DNA of 64,000 bases. Origin: Chitinophaga silvatica (GTDB lineage: Bacteria; Bacteroidota; Bacteroidia; Chitinophagales; Chitinophagaceae). The notes beneath the pieces were generated by a model, which ran no database searches, was not told the DNA's origin, and saw only the letters and a program-made list of their open reading frames with translations. Position 1 is the stretch's first letter; every line of letters begins with the position of its first letter. Below are positions 6,890 to 16,091 of this stretch, one piece after another. Position numbers and translations under genes: made by a program. The DNA lies in NCBI RefSeq assembly GCF_003419895.1, contig NZ_QPMM01000009.1, positions 124,001 through 188,000 on the forward strand. The letters run 5' to 3'.

Positions 6890-8044
6890 ATGCATCGCTT
6901 ATTCCTGATCCTTTTCTGCTGCTGTAGCCTGTCGGCTCTCGCTCAACAACCTACAACAGGGAACTTCGACCCAATACCCGATAGCGTTACCTCTTCCCCT
7001 TCCTCAATCGCCAAATGGCTGGTAAACCACCATCAGGGAAATCAAACTAACATCCTTAAATCAATATATGGCTGGATGGCAGGTAATGTTAAATACGATA
7101 TGGTCAATACCTTCCTGCCCGATTACTACAAGGATACCTCCGATGCTATCAATAAAACCTTAAAAACCCGGATCGCCGTCTGCCAGGGATACGCCGCCCT
7201 CTTCATGGAAATCGCCCGCCAGGCCCACATCCCCGCTCAGATAATTGCCGGCTACACGTTTACTCAGGGCAAACAGGATAATAGCAGCCATGCATGGACT
7301 GCCGTATACGTAAATAATTCCTGGAAATTAGTTGATCCAACCTGGGGTAGCGGTGGAATTATAAATGGTAAATACACTCAACAACTGAATTGGAACTACT
7401 TCCTCGTAGAGCCGGAGAAATTTATTAAAACTCATGTGCCCTTCGATCCGCTCTTCCAATTCCTCGACATCCCCTGGAGTCATCCCGATATTGCTAACGG
7501 CACCAGAACAGATAAACCGGTTTTCAAATACCAGGATACACTCGCTAAGTACAATAGATTTTCTGCCTATGAAAAAGCCGAAAATGCAGCAACACGAATA
7601 GCTGATTATGGTGTTACTAATCAGTTAATTGGAGTGGAATTGCAACATTTACGAAATGTTATAGCTGTTGGAAAGCAAAATGTGTTAGTTGATGAACATA
7701 ATCTGCAAGTAAATAAAGTCAATAAACTTGGCAGTCAATATAACGAAGTAGTAGCATCATTCAACGAATATGTAGAGTTTAAAAATCATCAATTCACTCC
7801 TTCTAAACCTGATCAGGAAATCAAAGACTGGATCGATGGCCTTTATACTAAACTAACCGAACAGCAGCAACAATTAGCCGCTATTCAACCTGCCAACAAT
7901 ACCATTGCTACAAACATCGGAGAACTGAAAGCTGCTGTTACTGAATTAAGAAAGAAAGTAATTGAAGAACAAGCTTTTGTAACTAAGTATATTAAGACTT
8001 CTAAGTTATTCAGGAAAACAATGTTTTATAAGATTGGAAGATAA
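6890..8044 (+). CDS. Secreted transglutaminase-like protein (copy 1)
   Basis: The protein has 384 residues. A signal peptide is likely at residues 1-19 (FLILFCCCSLSALAQ). A transglutaminase-like core follows with Cys98 (VCQGYA), His134 (SSHAW) and Asp149 (VDPTWG), the papain-like triad of this superfamily. Such domains can act as cysteine proteases or peptide crosslinkers; the substrate is unknown. The C-terminal third (about 220-384) is charged and helical and may form a coiled coil. It is a paralogue of the next gene, sharing THVPFDPLFQ/THVPYDPIWQ and FNEYVEFKNHQFTP/YNEYVRFKNSQFTP. It starts 13 bp after the nusG terminator with no visible promoter of its own, so expression may depend on read-through. 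Confidence 0.85.
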   Translation: MHRLFLILFCCCSLSALAQQPTTGNFDPIPDSVTSSPSSIAKWLVNHHQGNQTNILKSIYGWMAGNVKYDMVNTFLPDYYKDTSDAINKTLKTRIAVCQGYAALFMEIARQAHIPAQIIAGYTFTQGKQDNSSHAWTAVYVNNSWKLVDPTWGSGGIINGKYTQQLNWNYFLVEPEKFIKTHVPFDPLFQFLDIPWSHPDIANGTRTDKPVFKYQDTLAKYNRFSAYEKAENAATRIADYGVTNQLIGVELQHLRNVIAVGKQNVLVDEHNLQVNKVNKLGSQYNEVVASFNEYVEFKNHQFTPSKPDQEIKDWIDGLYTKLTEQQQQLAAIQPANNTIATNIGELKAAVTELRKKVIEEQAFVTKYIKTSKLFRKTMFYKIGR

Positions 8045-8314
8045 ATTGAAGTGATGAGGCTTAGCAACAGAGACTTTCAAAATCGAATACTATGTACCAA
8101 TAAAAAAATGATGAGTAAGTGCCTCAATATTGAGAGCAAGGATGTTTCCCGGATATAAGGTGATAATGGAATGATTTTGTAAAAAAATACCTGCAAACAC
8201 CGGAAGCATTCAGAAAGAATTTCTTTTCAAAATAGCTATAGTATAAACGAAGAGGATTTTTTATATTTAGATAGAGTTAGCACAGTTGATTATTTCCCTA
8301 TATCTTAATTAATA
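8045..8314. other. AT-rich spacer between the two transglutaminase-like genes
   Basis: No open frame of note, no tRNA and no strong hairpin are seen. TATATTTA at 8262-8269 is a near match to the -7 element, but no TTG lies at the right distance. A weak promoter for the second copy is possible. Confidence 0.4.
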
Positions 8315-9487
8315 ATGAAACGATTGTTTTCCTTAGTAGCAGGAGTATTATTTTTCTTTGAATCTGTTGGTCAGACTACTATTCCACAAATACCGGCAAG
8401 CGAAGCTACTTCAGCTGCCTCTATGGCAAAGTGGTTAAAAGCGCATACCACAAATAGCACGGCTTTTCAGAAAGCATTATTTAGCTGGATAGCTAATAAT
8501 ATCGAATATGATGCGCCTAATATGAACAGGCCGAATAGTTATAAGGATACCACAGCGGCCATTGCACGGACTTTGCAAACCAAGCTGGGGTTATGTACCG
8601 ATTATGCAGTTTTGTATGCGCAGGTCTGTAAAGCGGCCGGAATTAATGCTATTGTTGTTACGGGGTATACTATTCAGGAAAAAACCATGCTTCCGATAGG
8701 GTCGCATGATTGGATAGTGGTACCGGATGCAGGAAAATGGACGATAGTAGATCCTACCTGGGGAGCAGGAGTGGTGGAAAATGGAAAATTTACGAAACGA
8801 CTTAATTGGAAATGGTTTCAAATCTATCCGTATGAGGCAAATAAAACCCATGTACCATATGATCCTATTTGGCAGCTATCTACCGCTCCGATGGGGCATG
8901 ATGATATAGTAGAATTATCTAAAATAATCAGGTCAAATAAGGGGGCTGTGGATATAGCATCTAAAGGAAAGCCATTTGCATTTAATGATAGTATCAGGGT
9001 TTGGATGAAGCAAACGAGGATACAGCGGTTACGGTCTTCAGCCTCCAGGATCAGAAGTTATGGAGGAGCGGCCAATCCGTTTATTATGAGTGAGTTGGAT
9101 TGGATGGACCAGACAATTAAGGTATTGGCAGCGAACCAGGAGGTAGAGCAGGATAATCGTCAGATTGATGCCTTTAATGCAATTAACAGGGATTATACGG
9201 AAGTGGTGAAGATGTATAATGAGTATGTAAGGTTTAAGAATAGCCAGTTTACTCCGGAAATGGCAGATGCGGGGATTAAGAAGATGATGGATGGAATTGT
9301 GGCTAAATTGGGAGGAGTGAAGAAGTCTTTATCCGGGATGATGGCGATAGAAAGTATTAAACAAAATGCTAATGAATTGAATGATGCGGTGGTTGAGATG
9401 GATGGAAGGGTAAAAACGGAGCAGTTATTTGTGAATAAATATATAAAGACGGTGAAGGGGAAGCGGCGGGAATTATTTTTTGAATAA
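8315..9487 (+). CDS. Secreted transglutaminase-like protein (copy 2)
   Basis: The protein has 390 residues, with a signal peptide at about 1-19 (LFSLVAGVLFFFESVGQ). The transglutaminase-like triad is Cys94 (GLCTDYA), His131 (GSHDW) and Asp146 (VDPTWG). It aligns along its whole length with the preceding gene, so the pair arose by tandem duplication. The divergence is large and the codon use differs (more A/T at third positions in this copy), so the duplication is old or one copy evolved quickly. The helical C-terminus is conserved in both. The function is unknown; secretion to the periplasm or cell surface is inferred. It lies in the interval normally occupied by nothing between nusG and rplK. 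Confidence 0.84.
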   Translation: MKRLFSLVAGVLFFFESVGQTTIPQIPASEATSAASMAKWLKAHTTNSTAFQKALFSWIANNIEYDAPNMNRPNSYKDTTAAIARTLQTKLGLCTDYAVLYAQVCKAAGINAIVVTGYTIQEKTMLPIGSHDWIVVPDAGKWTIVDPTWGAGVVENGKFTKRLNWKWFQIYPYEANKTHVPYDPIWQLSTAPMGHDDIVELSKIIRSNKGAVDIASKGKPFAFNDSIRVWMKQTRIQRLRSSASRIRSYGGAANPFIMSELDWMDQTIKVLAANQEVEQDNRQIDAFNAINRDYTEVVKMYNEYVRFKNSQFTPEMADAGIKKMMDGIVAKLGGVKKSLSGMMAIESIKQNANELNDAVVEMDGRVKTEQLFVNKYIKTVKGKRRELFFE

Positions 9488-9597
9488 GAAGTTGTACTTT
9501 TGCGGCTTCGAATTATAAGGAATATTTTTCTGGAATGCAATAGTTTTGTAAAAAAAATCCTTTTCCTTGCAAAAAGGATGCCCAAATTCAAATACTT

Positions 9598-9628
9598 TTG
9601 GACAATTTCATATTAATATATACCTTTG
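9598..9628 (+). promoter_or_regulatory. Promoter of the rplK-rpoC operon
   Basis: TTG (9598-9600), a 20-bp spacer and TACCTTTG (9621-9628) match the Bacteroidota consensus. It lies about 90 bp before rplK. It restores transcription after the terminator behind nusG. Confidence 0.75.
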
Positions 9629-9718
9629 CATCCCCTTTAAAAGGTTTTTTTTAGTTCCTTTTAGTTTTGGGAGCACTCCGAAAATCGGGGCGCGTTAAAC
9701 CAAATTAAATCAATAAAC

Positions 9719-10162
9719 ATGGCAAAAGAGATTTCAACGTATGTGAAATTGCAGGTGAAAGGCGGCCAGGCCAATCCTGCACCTCCAATTGGACCTGCAC
9801 TGGGTTCCAAAGGTGTGAACATCATGGAGTTCTGCAAACAATTCAATGCTCGTACCCAGGATAAAATGGGTAAAGTATTGCCTGTGTTGCTGACAGTTTA
9901 CACTGACAAATCTTTCGACTTCGTAATTAAGACTCCTCCGGCTCCGGTTCAGCTGTTGGAAGCTGCCAAAATTCAAGGTGGTTCTAAAGAGCCTAACCGT
10001 AATAAGGTTGGTAAAGTTACCTGGGCTCAGGTTGAAGCAATTGCACAGGATAAAATGCCTGATCTGAACTGCTTCACGCTGCAAAGTGCAATGAGCATGG
10101 TTGCTGGTACTGCACGTAGCATGGGTATTACTGTAGAAGGTAAAGCTCCTTGGGAAAACTAA
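9719..10162 (+). CDS. rplK: 50S ribosomal protein L11
   Basis: The protein has 147 residues. The N-terminal domain has [21 protein letters not shown] with the proline-rich motif, and the C-terminal RNA-binding domain ends [15 protein letters not shown]. uL11 binds the GTPase-associated centre of 23S rRNA and is needed for stringent response activation by RelA. It is the first gene of the rplK-A-J-L-rpoB-C operon, with a clear promoter upstream. Confidence 0.98.
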   Translation: MAKEISTYVKLQVKGGQANPAPPIGPALGSKGVNIMEFCKQFNARTQDKMGKVLPVLLTVYTDKSFDFVIKTPPAPVQLLEAAKIQGGSKEPNRNKVGKVTWAQVEAIAQDKMPDLNCFTLQSAMSMVAGTARSMGITVEGKAPWEN

Positions 10163-10208
10163 TCTTGTTTCACCCTGTTAAGGCAGGATCTTAAAATCAT
10201 TTTGACAA

Positions 10209-10898
10209 ATGGCAACTAAAAAGAGAAAAGTAGCTGATACGAAGGTTGACAAAAACAAGTCATACAGCCTGAAAGAGGCGTCTACTTTGGTTAAAGACAT
10301 TAACTGTACTAAATTCGACAGCTCTGTCGATTTACATATCCGCTTAGGCGTTGATCCTAAGAAAGCAGACCAGGCAATCCGTGGTTCCGTTACGCTTCCT
10401 CACGGTACTGGTAAAACTAAGAAGGTTTTGGTGCTTTGCACCCCTGATAAAGAAGCTGCTGCTAAAGAAGCAGGTGCTGACTTCGTAGGTTTGGATGAGT
10501 TCATTCAAAAGATCGAAGCTGGTTGGACTGACGTAGATGTAATCGTAGCTACTCCTGCTGTAATGCCGAAAATCGGTAAACTGGGTAAGATTTTAGGTCC
10601 TCGTAACCTGATGCCTAACCCTAAGACCGGTACTGTTACAAACGACGTTGCAGCCGCTGTAAACGATGTTAAAGGTGGTAAAATTACCTTTAAGGTAGAT
10701 AAAGCTGGTATTATCCATGCTTCTATCGGTCGTGTATCTTTTGCTGCTGATAAAATTGAGCAGAACTCTCAGGAGCTGATCAACGCTATCATTAAGCTGA
10801 AACCAGCTACTGCTAAAGGTACTTACCTGAAAGGTTTGTCTATGGCAAGCACTATGAGTCCTGGTATTGTTATCGATACTAAATCTGTTCAAAACTAA
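10209..10898 (+). CDS. rplA: 50S ribosomal protein L1
   Basis: The protein has 229 residues, the standard length. It contains the uL1 signature [21 protein letters not shown] region and the two-domain fold. L1 forms the stalk that guides E-site tRNA out, and in many bacteria it represses its own operon by binding the mRNA. It lies 46 bp after rplK. Confidence 0.98.
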   Translation: MATKKRKVADTKVDKNKSYSLKEASTLVKDINCTKFDSSVDLHIRLGVDPKKADQAIRGSVTLPHGTGKTKKVLVLCTPDKEAAAKEAGADFVGLDEFIQKIEAGWTDVDVIVATPAVMPKIGKLGKILGPRNLMPNPKTGTVTNDVAAAVNDVKGGKITFKVDKAGIIHASIGRVSFAADKIEQNSQELINAIIKLKPATAKGTYLKGLSMASTMSPGIVIDTKSVQN

Positions 10899-10911
10899 TT
10901 GATCACGAGTG

Positions 10912-10947
10912 TGTAGCCATTATCTGAAAGGATGGAGGCTTGCTACA
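10912..10947 (+). promoter_or_regulatory. Hairpin in the rplJ leader (L10-leader candidate)
   Basis: TGTAGC (10912-10917) pairs with GCTACA (10942-10947) around a purine-rich interior. It lies just upstream of the ATG at 10959. In many bacteria the L10-L7/L12 complex binds an rplJ leader of this kind to repress translation. Assignment is by position and one stem only. Confidence 0.4.
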
Positions 10948-10958
10948 AACGTTTAAAC

Positions 10959-11489
10959 ATGAATAAAGATCAAAAACAAGAAGTGATCGAACTGCTGAAA
11001 GGTAAGTTCTCTCAATACAGCAACTTTTACGTTACCAACACTGAGTCTCTGACTGTAGATCAGGTGAATAAACTGAGGAAGACTTGCTTCGATAAGCAAG
11101 TGGAAATGAAGGTAGCTAAAAACACATTGATTCGTAAGGCTTTAGAATCATTAGATAGCGAAAAATATGCACCGGTTTTCGATAGCCTGCATGGAGTAAC
11201 TGCTTTGATGTTCTCTGACAGCCCTAAAGAACCAGCTGTTATTATTTCTTCTTTCCGTAAAGCTAACGGTAAATTAGAAAAACCAGTATTGAAAGCTGCT
11301 TTCGTAGGTGATGAACTGTATGTTGGCGATAACCAATTGGATACGTTAACTAAGATCAAAACCAAAAACGAACTCATCGGCGACGTTATTGGTCTGTTGC
11401 AATCTCCTGCAAAGCGCGTTATCGCTGCTTTACTGGAAAAAGGCAAGAAAGAAGGTGCTGCAGTGGAAGAAGCTCCGGCAGCAGAATAA
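10959..11489 (+). CDS. rplJ: 50S ribosomal protein L10
   Basis: The protein has 176 residues from the ATG at 10959 (MNKDQKQEVIELLKGKFSQ), which is where uL10 proteins normally begin. An in-frame ATG at 10932 would add nine residues and start inside the leader hairpin, so I reject it. Conserved features include the helix with TVDQVNKLRKTC, the KNTLIRKAL motif and a C-terminal helix for L7/L12 dimers followed by an acidic alanine-rich tail (EGAAVEEAPAAE). It forms the base of the ribosomal stalk. Confidence 0.95.
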   Translation: MNKDQKQEVIELLKGKFSQYSNFYVTNTESLTVDQVNKLRKTCFDKQVEMKVAKNTLIRKALESLDSEKYAPVFDSLHGVTALMFSDSPKEPAVIISSFRKANGKLEKPVLKAAFVGDELYVGDNQLDTLTKIKTKNELIGDVIGLLQSPAKRVIAALLEKGKKEGAAVEEAPAAE

Positions 11490-11490
11490 T

Positions 11491-11511
11491 TGGAATAACT
11501 GGTTTATTCCA
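11491..11511 (+). other. Intergenic hairpin between rplJ and rplL
   Basis: TGGAATAA and TTATTCCA enclose CTGGT, directly after the rplJ stop. There is no T-run. It may be a stability or processing element that lets rplL be expressed above rplJ, as the stalk needs more L7/L12 than L10. Confidence 0.5.
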
Positions 11512-11582
11512 TATAAAATTGGCTTCCAAGTCACAATATAGATTTAACAACACATTACAAAAATTTATTAAAACATAATAAA

Positions 11583-11954
11583 ATGGCAGACGTAAAAGCA
11601 TTAGCTGAACAATTAGTAGGTTTAACTGTTAAGGAAGTTCAGGAATTAGCAGATGTATTGAAAAATGAATACGGTATCGAACCAGCTGCTGCTGCTGTAG
11701 TAGTTGCTTCTAACGACGGTGGCGCTGCTGCTGCTGAAGAAAAAACTGCATTCAACGTTATCCTGAAATCTGCAGGTGCTTCTAAACTGAACGTTGTTAA
11801 GGTTGTAAAAGACCTGACTGGCCTTGGTCTGAAAGAAGCGAAAGAACTGGTTGACGGCGCTCCAAAATCCTTGAAAGAAGGAGTAAGCAAAGCTGAGGCT
11901 GAAGACCTGAAAGCTAAGCTGACTGAAGCTGGAGCTGAAGTTGAAATTCAGTAA
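11583..11954 (+). CDS. rplL: 50S ribosomal protein L7/L12
   Basis: The protein has 123 residues. It has an N-terminal dimerisation helix ([26 protein letters not shown]), an alanine-rich hinge ([19 protein letters not shown]) and the C-terminal domain with [28 protein letters not shown], which recruits translational GTPases such as EF-Tu. Composition is acidic, as usual for this protein. Confidence 0.98.
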   Translation: MADVKALAEQLVGLTVKEVQELADVLKNEYGIEPAAAAVVVASNDGGAAAAEEKTAFNVILKSAGASKLNVVKVVKDLTGLGLKEAKELVDGAPKSLKEGVSKAEAEDLKAKLTEAGAEVEIQ

Positions 11955-11979
11955 TTCTTTGCTTAAGTATACATCTTTT

Positions 11980-12027
11980 AAGGTCAAAAGTGCCAAAATG
12001 CACTTTTGGCCTTATTCCCTTTGGGAA
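11980..12027 (+). terminator. Attenuator between rplL and rpoB
   Basis: AAGGTCAAAAGTGC (11980-11993) pairs with GCACTTTTGGCCTT (12000-12013, one G-U or mismatch position). A second small hairpin, TTCCC-TTT-GGGAA, follows at 12015-12027. There is no long T-run. Partial termination here would lower rpoBC relative to ribosomal proteins, as known for the rplL-rpoB gap in Escherichia coli. Confidence 0.7.
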
Positions 12028-12173
12028 AGTGTCTTTTTCAGAGAGTCAAAATAGGGAATCACTAAGAAGTGACTTTGACAATGTGCAGAAGGCAAAAATA
12101 TTAGGATGGTATTTGACAAAGAAAGTCTTAATTTCCCTAATTCTTACAAGTCATATAACTGCTAACTTCGAAT

Positions 12174-15100
12174 ATGTCTCTAAAAAAAGCCCAAACAAAC
12201 GAAAGAGTAAATTTTGGAAAGATCAAACAAATTACTGAGACACCGGATCTGTTGGCTATCCAAATCCAATCTTTCAAGGATTTCTTCCAATTAGAAACCA
12301 CACCAGACAAGCGAAACAATGAAGGACTCTTTAAGGTATTTAAAGAGAACTTCCCGATTACTGATACCAGAAATATCTTTAATCTGGAGTTCCTCGACTA
12401 CTTTGTGGACCCCCCACGGTACACGATTGAGGAATGTATTGAGCGTGGGCTTACCTATTCGGTTCCGTTAAAGGCGAAACTTCGTCTGAGCTGTAACGAT
12501 GAGGAGCACGTGGATTTCCAGACCATCGTTCAGGATGTATTCCTCGGAAACATCCCGTACATGACTCCGAGAGGAACTTTCGTTATCAATGGTGCCGAGC
12601 GCGTTGTGGTTTCCCAACTACATCGTTCTCCTGGTGTTTTCTTTGGTCAATCCGTACATCCGAACGGTACTAAGATCTACTCGGCAAGAGTAATCCCGTT
12701 CAAGGGCGCGTGGATGGAGTTTGCAACCGACATCAACAACGTGATGTACGCGTACATCGACCGTAAGAAGAAATTCCCGGTTACCACCCTGTTGCGTGCT
12801 ATTGGGTACGAAACAGATAAGGATATTCTTCAGCTGTTCGGAATGGCTGATGAAGTAAAAGCAGACAAAAAGAGTCTGGATAAATATGCCGGTAAAAAGC
12901 TGGCTGCCCGCGTTTTAAGAAGCTGGGTGGAAGACTTTGTGGATGAAGATACCGGTGAGGTGGTAAGTATCGAGCGTAACGAAATCATGCTCGAACGTGA
13001 TAGCATCCTGGATGAAGCAAACATCGAAACCATAGTTGATATGGGTCTGAAGAGTGTTTTCGTTCAGAAGGAAGAGGTAAGTGGTGACTTCTCCATCATC
13101 TACAATACATTAAATAAGGATACATCTAACTCCGAACTGGAAGCCGTTCAGCACATCTACCGCCAATTACGCGGTGCCGATGCGCCAGACGATGAAACAG
13201 CAAGGGGTATCATTGATAAATTATTCTTCTCCGATAAACGTTACGATCTCGGAGATGTTGGTCGTTATAAGATCAACAGAAAATTAGGCCTGACTACACC
13301 TTTAGATATGAAGGTGTTGACTAAGGACGATATCATTTCTATCATCAAGTACCTGGTACAACTGACTAACGCTAAAGCGGAGATCGATGATATCGATCAC
13401 CTCTCTAACCGTCGTGTTCGTACCGTAGGTGAGCAGCTATATGCTCAATTTGGTGTAGGTCTTGCTCGTATGGCTCGTACCATCCGTGAAAGAATGAACG
13501 TTCGTGATAATGAGGTATTTACCCCGGTAGATCTGATCAACGCCAGAACCCTGTCGTCTGTAATCAACTCCTTCTTCGGTACTTCCCAGTTATCTCAGTT
13601 CCTGGATCAGACTAACCCACTGTCTGAAATCACACACAAACGTCGTATCTCCGCCCTCGGACCCGGTGGTCTTAGCCGTGAAAGAGCAGGCTTCGAGGTA
13701 CGTGACGTTCACTATAGCCACTATGGCCGTTTGTGTACTATCGAAACACCAGAAGGTCCGAACATCGGTCTGATCTCTACTCTTTGCGTTCACGCGAAAG
13801 TAAATGAGATGGGCTTTATCGAAACTCCATACCGCAAAGTGGAAGATGGAAAAGTAGATATGAATAAAGTGAAATTCCTCAGTGCTGAAGAAGAAGATTC
13901 TGTGAAAATCGCACAGGCGAATGCTCCACTCGATGAAAAAGGACATTTCGTAAATGATAAAGTTAAATCACGCGAAACCGGTGACTTCCCGATTCTCGAC
14001 AGAGAAGAGGTAGAATACATGGACGTAGCACCTAACCAGATCGTAGGTTTGAGCGCCTCTCTGATTCCGTTCCTGGAACATGATGATGCCAACCGTGCGT
14101 TGATGGGATCAAACATGCAACGTCAGGCCGTGCCACTGCTAAATCCGGAAGTACCTATCGTAGGTACCGGTCTGGAAGGCAAGGCAGCCCGCGACTCTCG
14201 TCTGCAAATCACTGCTAACGGAAACGGAGTAGTTGAATTCGTAGATGCTAACGAAATCCATGTTCGTTATGAGCGCGATGAAATGCAAAAACTGGTGAGC
14301 TTTGAAGACGATTTGATGGTGTATACACTCACCAAATTCGTTAAAACCAACCAAAGCACCTGTATTAACCTCAGACCTTGCGTTAAGAAAGGTCAACGCG
14401 TTGTGGATGGCGACTTCCTGACCGAAGGTTATGCAACCCGCGGTGGTGAACTGGCTCTCGGACGTAACCTGAAAGTTGCGTTCATGCCTTGGAAAGGTTA
14501 CAACTTTGAGGATGCGATCGTGATCTCTGAACGTGTTGCACGTGAAGATTTGTTCACTTCTATCCACATCGATGAATATGAATTGGAAGTTCGTGATACT
14601 AAACTGGGTGAAGAAGAACTGACTCCAGATATTCCTAACGTAAGTGAAGAGGCAACTAAAGACCTCGACCAAAACGGTATTATCCGCGTTGGTGCTCACA
14701 TTAAAGAAGGTGATATCCTGATCGGTAAAATTACTCCTCGTGGTGAATCCGATCCTTCTCCTGAAGAAAAACTCCTGAGAGCTATCTTTGGTGATAAGGC
14801 TTCCGATGCGAAAGACGCTTCTCTGAAAGCACCTCCATCAACTGAAGGTGTGGTTATTGACAAGAAGTTGTTCAGCCGCGCGAAAAAAGATAAAAACTCT
14901 AAGACTCGCGAAAAAGCAGCGATTGAGAAACTGGAAAAAATTCACCAGAAGAACGCTGAAGACCTGTTGGAAGTGCTGATGAGCAAATTATTGGTATTAC
15001 TGAAAGATAAAACTTCTCAGGGCGTTACCAATACATACGGTGAAGTATTGATCTCCAAAGGCTCTAAGTTCTCTCAAAAGAACCTGGTGAATATTGATTT

Positions 15101-15983
15101 CATGAACGTAAATCCACTCGGCTGGACTACAGACGAGCAGACAAACGATCAGATCAATACGCTGTTGCACAACTATAACATCAAGTTCAACGAAGAGCTT
15201 GGCCGTTACAAACGTGAGAAATTCAATATCTCTATTGGTGATGAATTACCAGCAGGTGTATTGAAACTGGCGAAAGTTTACCTGGCTAGCAAACGTAAGT
15301 TGAAAGTTGGTGATAAGATGGCGGGTCGTCACGGTAATAAGGGTATTGTTGCGAAGATTGTAAGAGATGAAGACATGCCATTCTTACCAGACGGAACTCC
15401 ACTGGATATCGTGTTGAACCCACTTGGGGTACCTTCACGTATGAACCTCGGACAGATCTACGAAACCGTATTAGGTTGGGCAGGTCTGAAATTGGGAGTA
15501 CGTTTTGCAACACCGATCTTCGATGGTGCTACTACTGAAGAAATTGCTTCTTATATCGATGAAGCTGGTTTACCAAGCTTTGGTCACGCTTACTTACATG
15601 ACGGTGAAACCGGCGAACGTTTCCACCAGAAAGCAACCGTAGGTGTTATCTATATGCTGAAACTTAGCCACATGGTGGATGATAAGATGCACGCCCGTTC
15701 TATCGGACCGTACAGCCTCATTACCCAACAACCATTGGGTGGTAAAGCACAGTTTGGTGGTCAGCGTTTTGGTGAGATGGAGGTATGGGCATTGGAAGCA
15801 TACGGTGCATCCAACATCCTGCAAGAGCTGCTTACAATTAAATCCGATGATATCGTGGGTCGTGCCAAAGCATATGAATCAATTGTGAAGGGAGATAATA
15901 TACCGAAAGCCGGTGTACCTGAATCCTTCAACGTATTGATCCATGAATTGCGTGGTCTGGGTCTGGATCTGAAATTTGATTAA
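12174..15983 (+). CDS. rpoB: DNA-directed RNA polymerase subunit beta
   Basis: The protein has 1269 residues, complete. Recognised segments include [21 protein letters not shown], the rifampicin-binding region ([42 protein letters not shown], sensitive-type residues by inspection), and the C-terminal [24 protein letters not shown]. It forms one side of the active-site cleft. The frame shows no break. It is preceded by an attenuator-like hairpin and followed by rpoC after 108 bp. Confidence 0.99.
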   Translation: MSLKKAQTNERVNFGKIKQITETPDLLAIQIQSFKDFFQLETTPDKRNNEGLFKVFKENFPITDTRNIFNLEFLDYFVDPPRYTIEECIERGLTYSVPLKAKLRLSCNDEEHVDFQTIVQDVFLGNIPYMTPRGTFVINGAERVVVSQLHRSPGVFFGQSVHPNGTKIYSARVIPFKGAWMEFATDINNVMYAYIDRKKKFPVTTLLRAIGYETDKDILQLFGMADEVKADKKSLDKYAGKKLAARVLRSWVEDFVDEDTGEVVSIERNEIMLERDSILDEANIETIVDMGLKSVFVQKEEVSGDFSIIYNTLNKDTSNSELEAVQHIYRQLRGADAPDDETARGIIDKLFFSDKRYDLGDVGRYKINRKLGLTTPLDMKVLTKDDIISIIKYLVQLTNAKAEIDDIDHLSNRRVRTVGEQLYAQFGVGLARMARTIRERMNVRDNEVFTPVDLINARTLSSVINSFFGTSQLSQFLDQTNPLSEITHKRRISALGPGGLSRERAGFEVRDVHYSHYGRLCTIETPEGPNIGLISTLCVHAKVNEMGFIETPYRKVEDGKVDMNKVKFLSAEEEDSVKIAQANAPLDEKGHFVNDKVKSRETGDFPILDREEVEYMDVAPNQIVGLSASLIPFLEHDDANRALMGSNMQRQAVPLLNPEVPIVGTGLEGKAARDSRLQITANGNGVVEFVDANEIHVRYERDEMQKLVSFEDDLMVYTLTKFVKTNQSTCINLRPCVKKGQRVVDGDFLTEGYATRGGELALGRNLKVAFMPWKGYNFEDAIVISERVAREDLFTSIHIDEYELEVRDTKLGEEELTPDIPNVSEEATKDLDQNGIIRVGAHIKEGDILIGKITPRGESDPSPEEKLLRAIFGDKASDAKDASLKAPPSTEGVVIDKKLFSRAKKDKNSKTREKAAIEKLEKIHQKNAEDLLEVLMSKLLVLLKDKTSQGVTNTYGEVLISKGSKFSQKNLVNIDFMNVNPLGWTTDEQTNDQINTLLHNYNIKFNEELGRYKREKFNISIGDELPAGVLKLAKVYLASKRKLKVGDKMAGRHGNKGIVAKIVRDEDMPFLPDGTPLDIVLNPLGVPSRMNLGQIYETVLGWAGLKLGVRFATPIFDGATTEEIASYIDEAGLPSFGHAYLHDGETGERFHQKATVGVIYMLKLSHMVDDKMHARSIGPYSLITQQPLGGKAQFGGQRFGEMEVWALEAYGASNILQELLTIKSDDIVGRAKAYESIVKGDNIPKAGVPESFNVLIHELRGLGLDLKFD

Positions 15984-15990
15984 TTTATTT

Positions 15991-16018
15991 GCTATCCGTT
16001 CCTTAAGGAGCGGATAGC
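15991..16018 (+). other. Hairpin between rpoB and rpoC
   Basis: GCTATCCG (15991-15998) pairs with CGGATAGC (16011-16018). The loop holds the self-complementary TCCTTAAGGA, so an almost continuous stem can form. Without a T-run it is more likely a processing or pausing element than a terminator. Confidence 0.55.
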
Positions 16019-16091
16019 TTACTCAATTTTCAGTAAACCAATTTTGCCACTAGCTAACAACTAACGGCTAACCGCTTAAAGCTAATTACAG

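Noticed and set aside
14139-14699. Minus-strand open frame inside rpoB
   Set aside because: Shadow frame of a strongly biased gene; rpoB is intact and conserved there.
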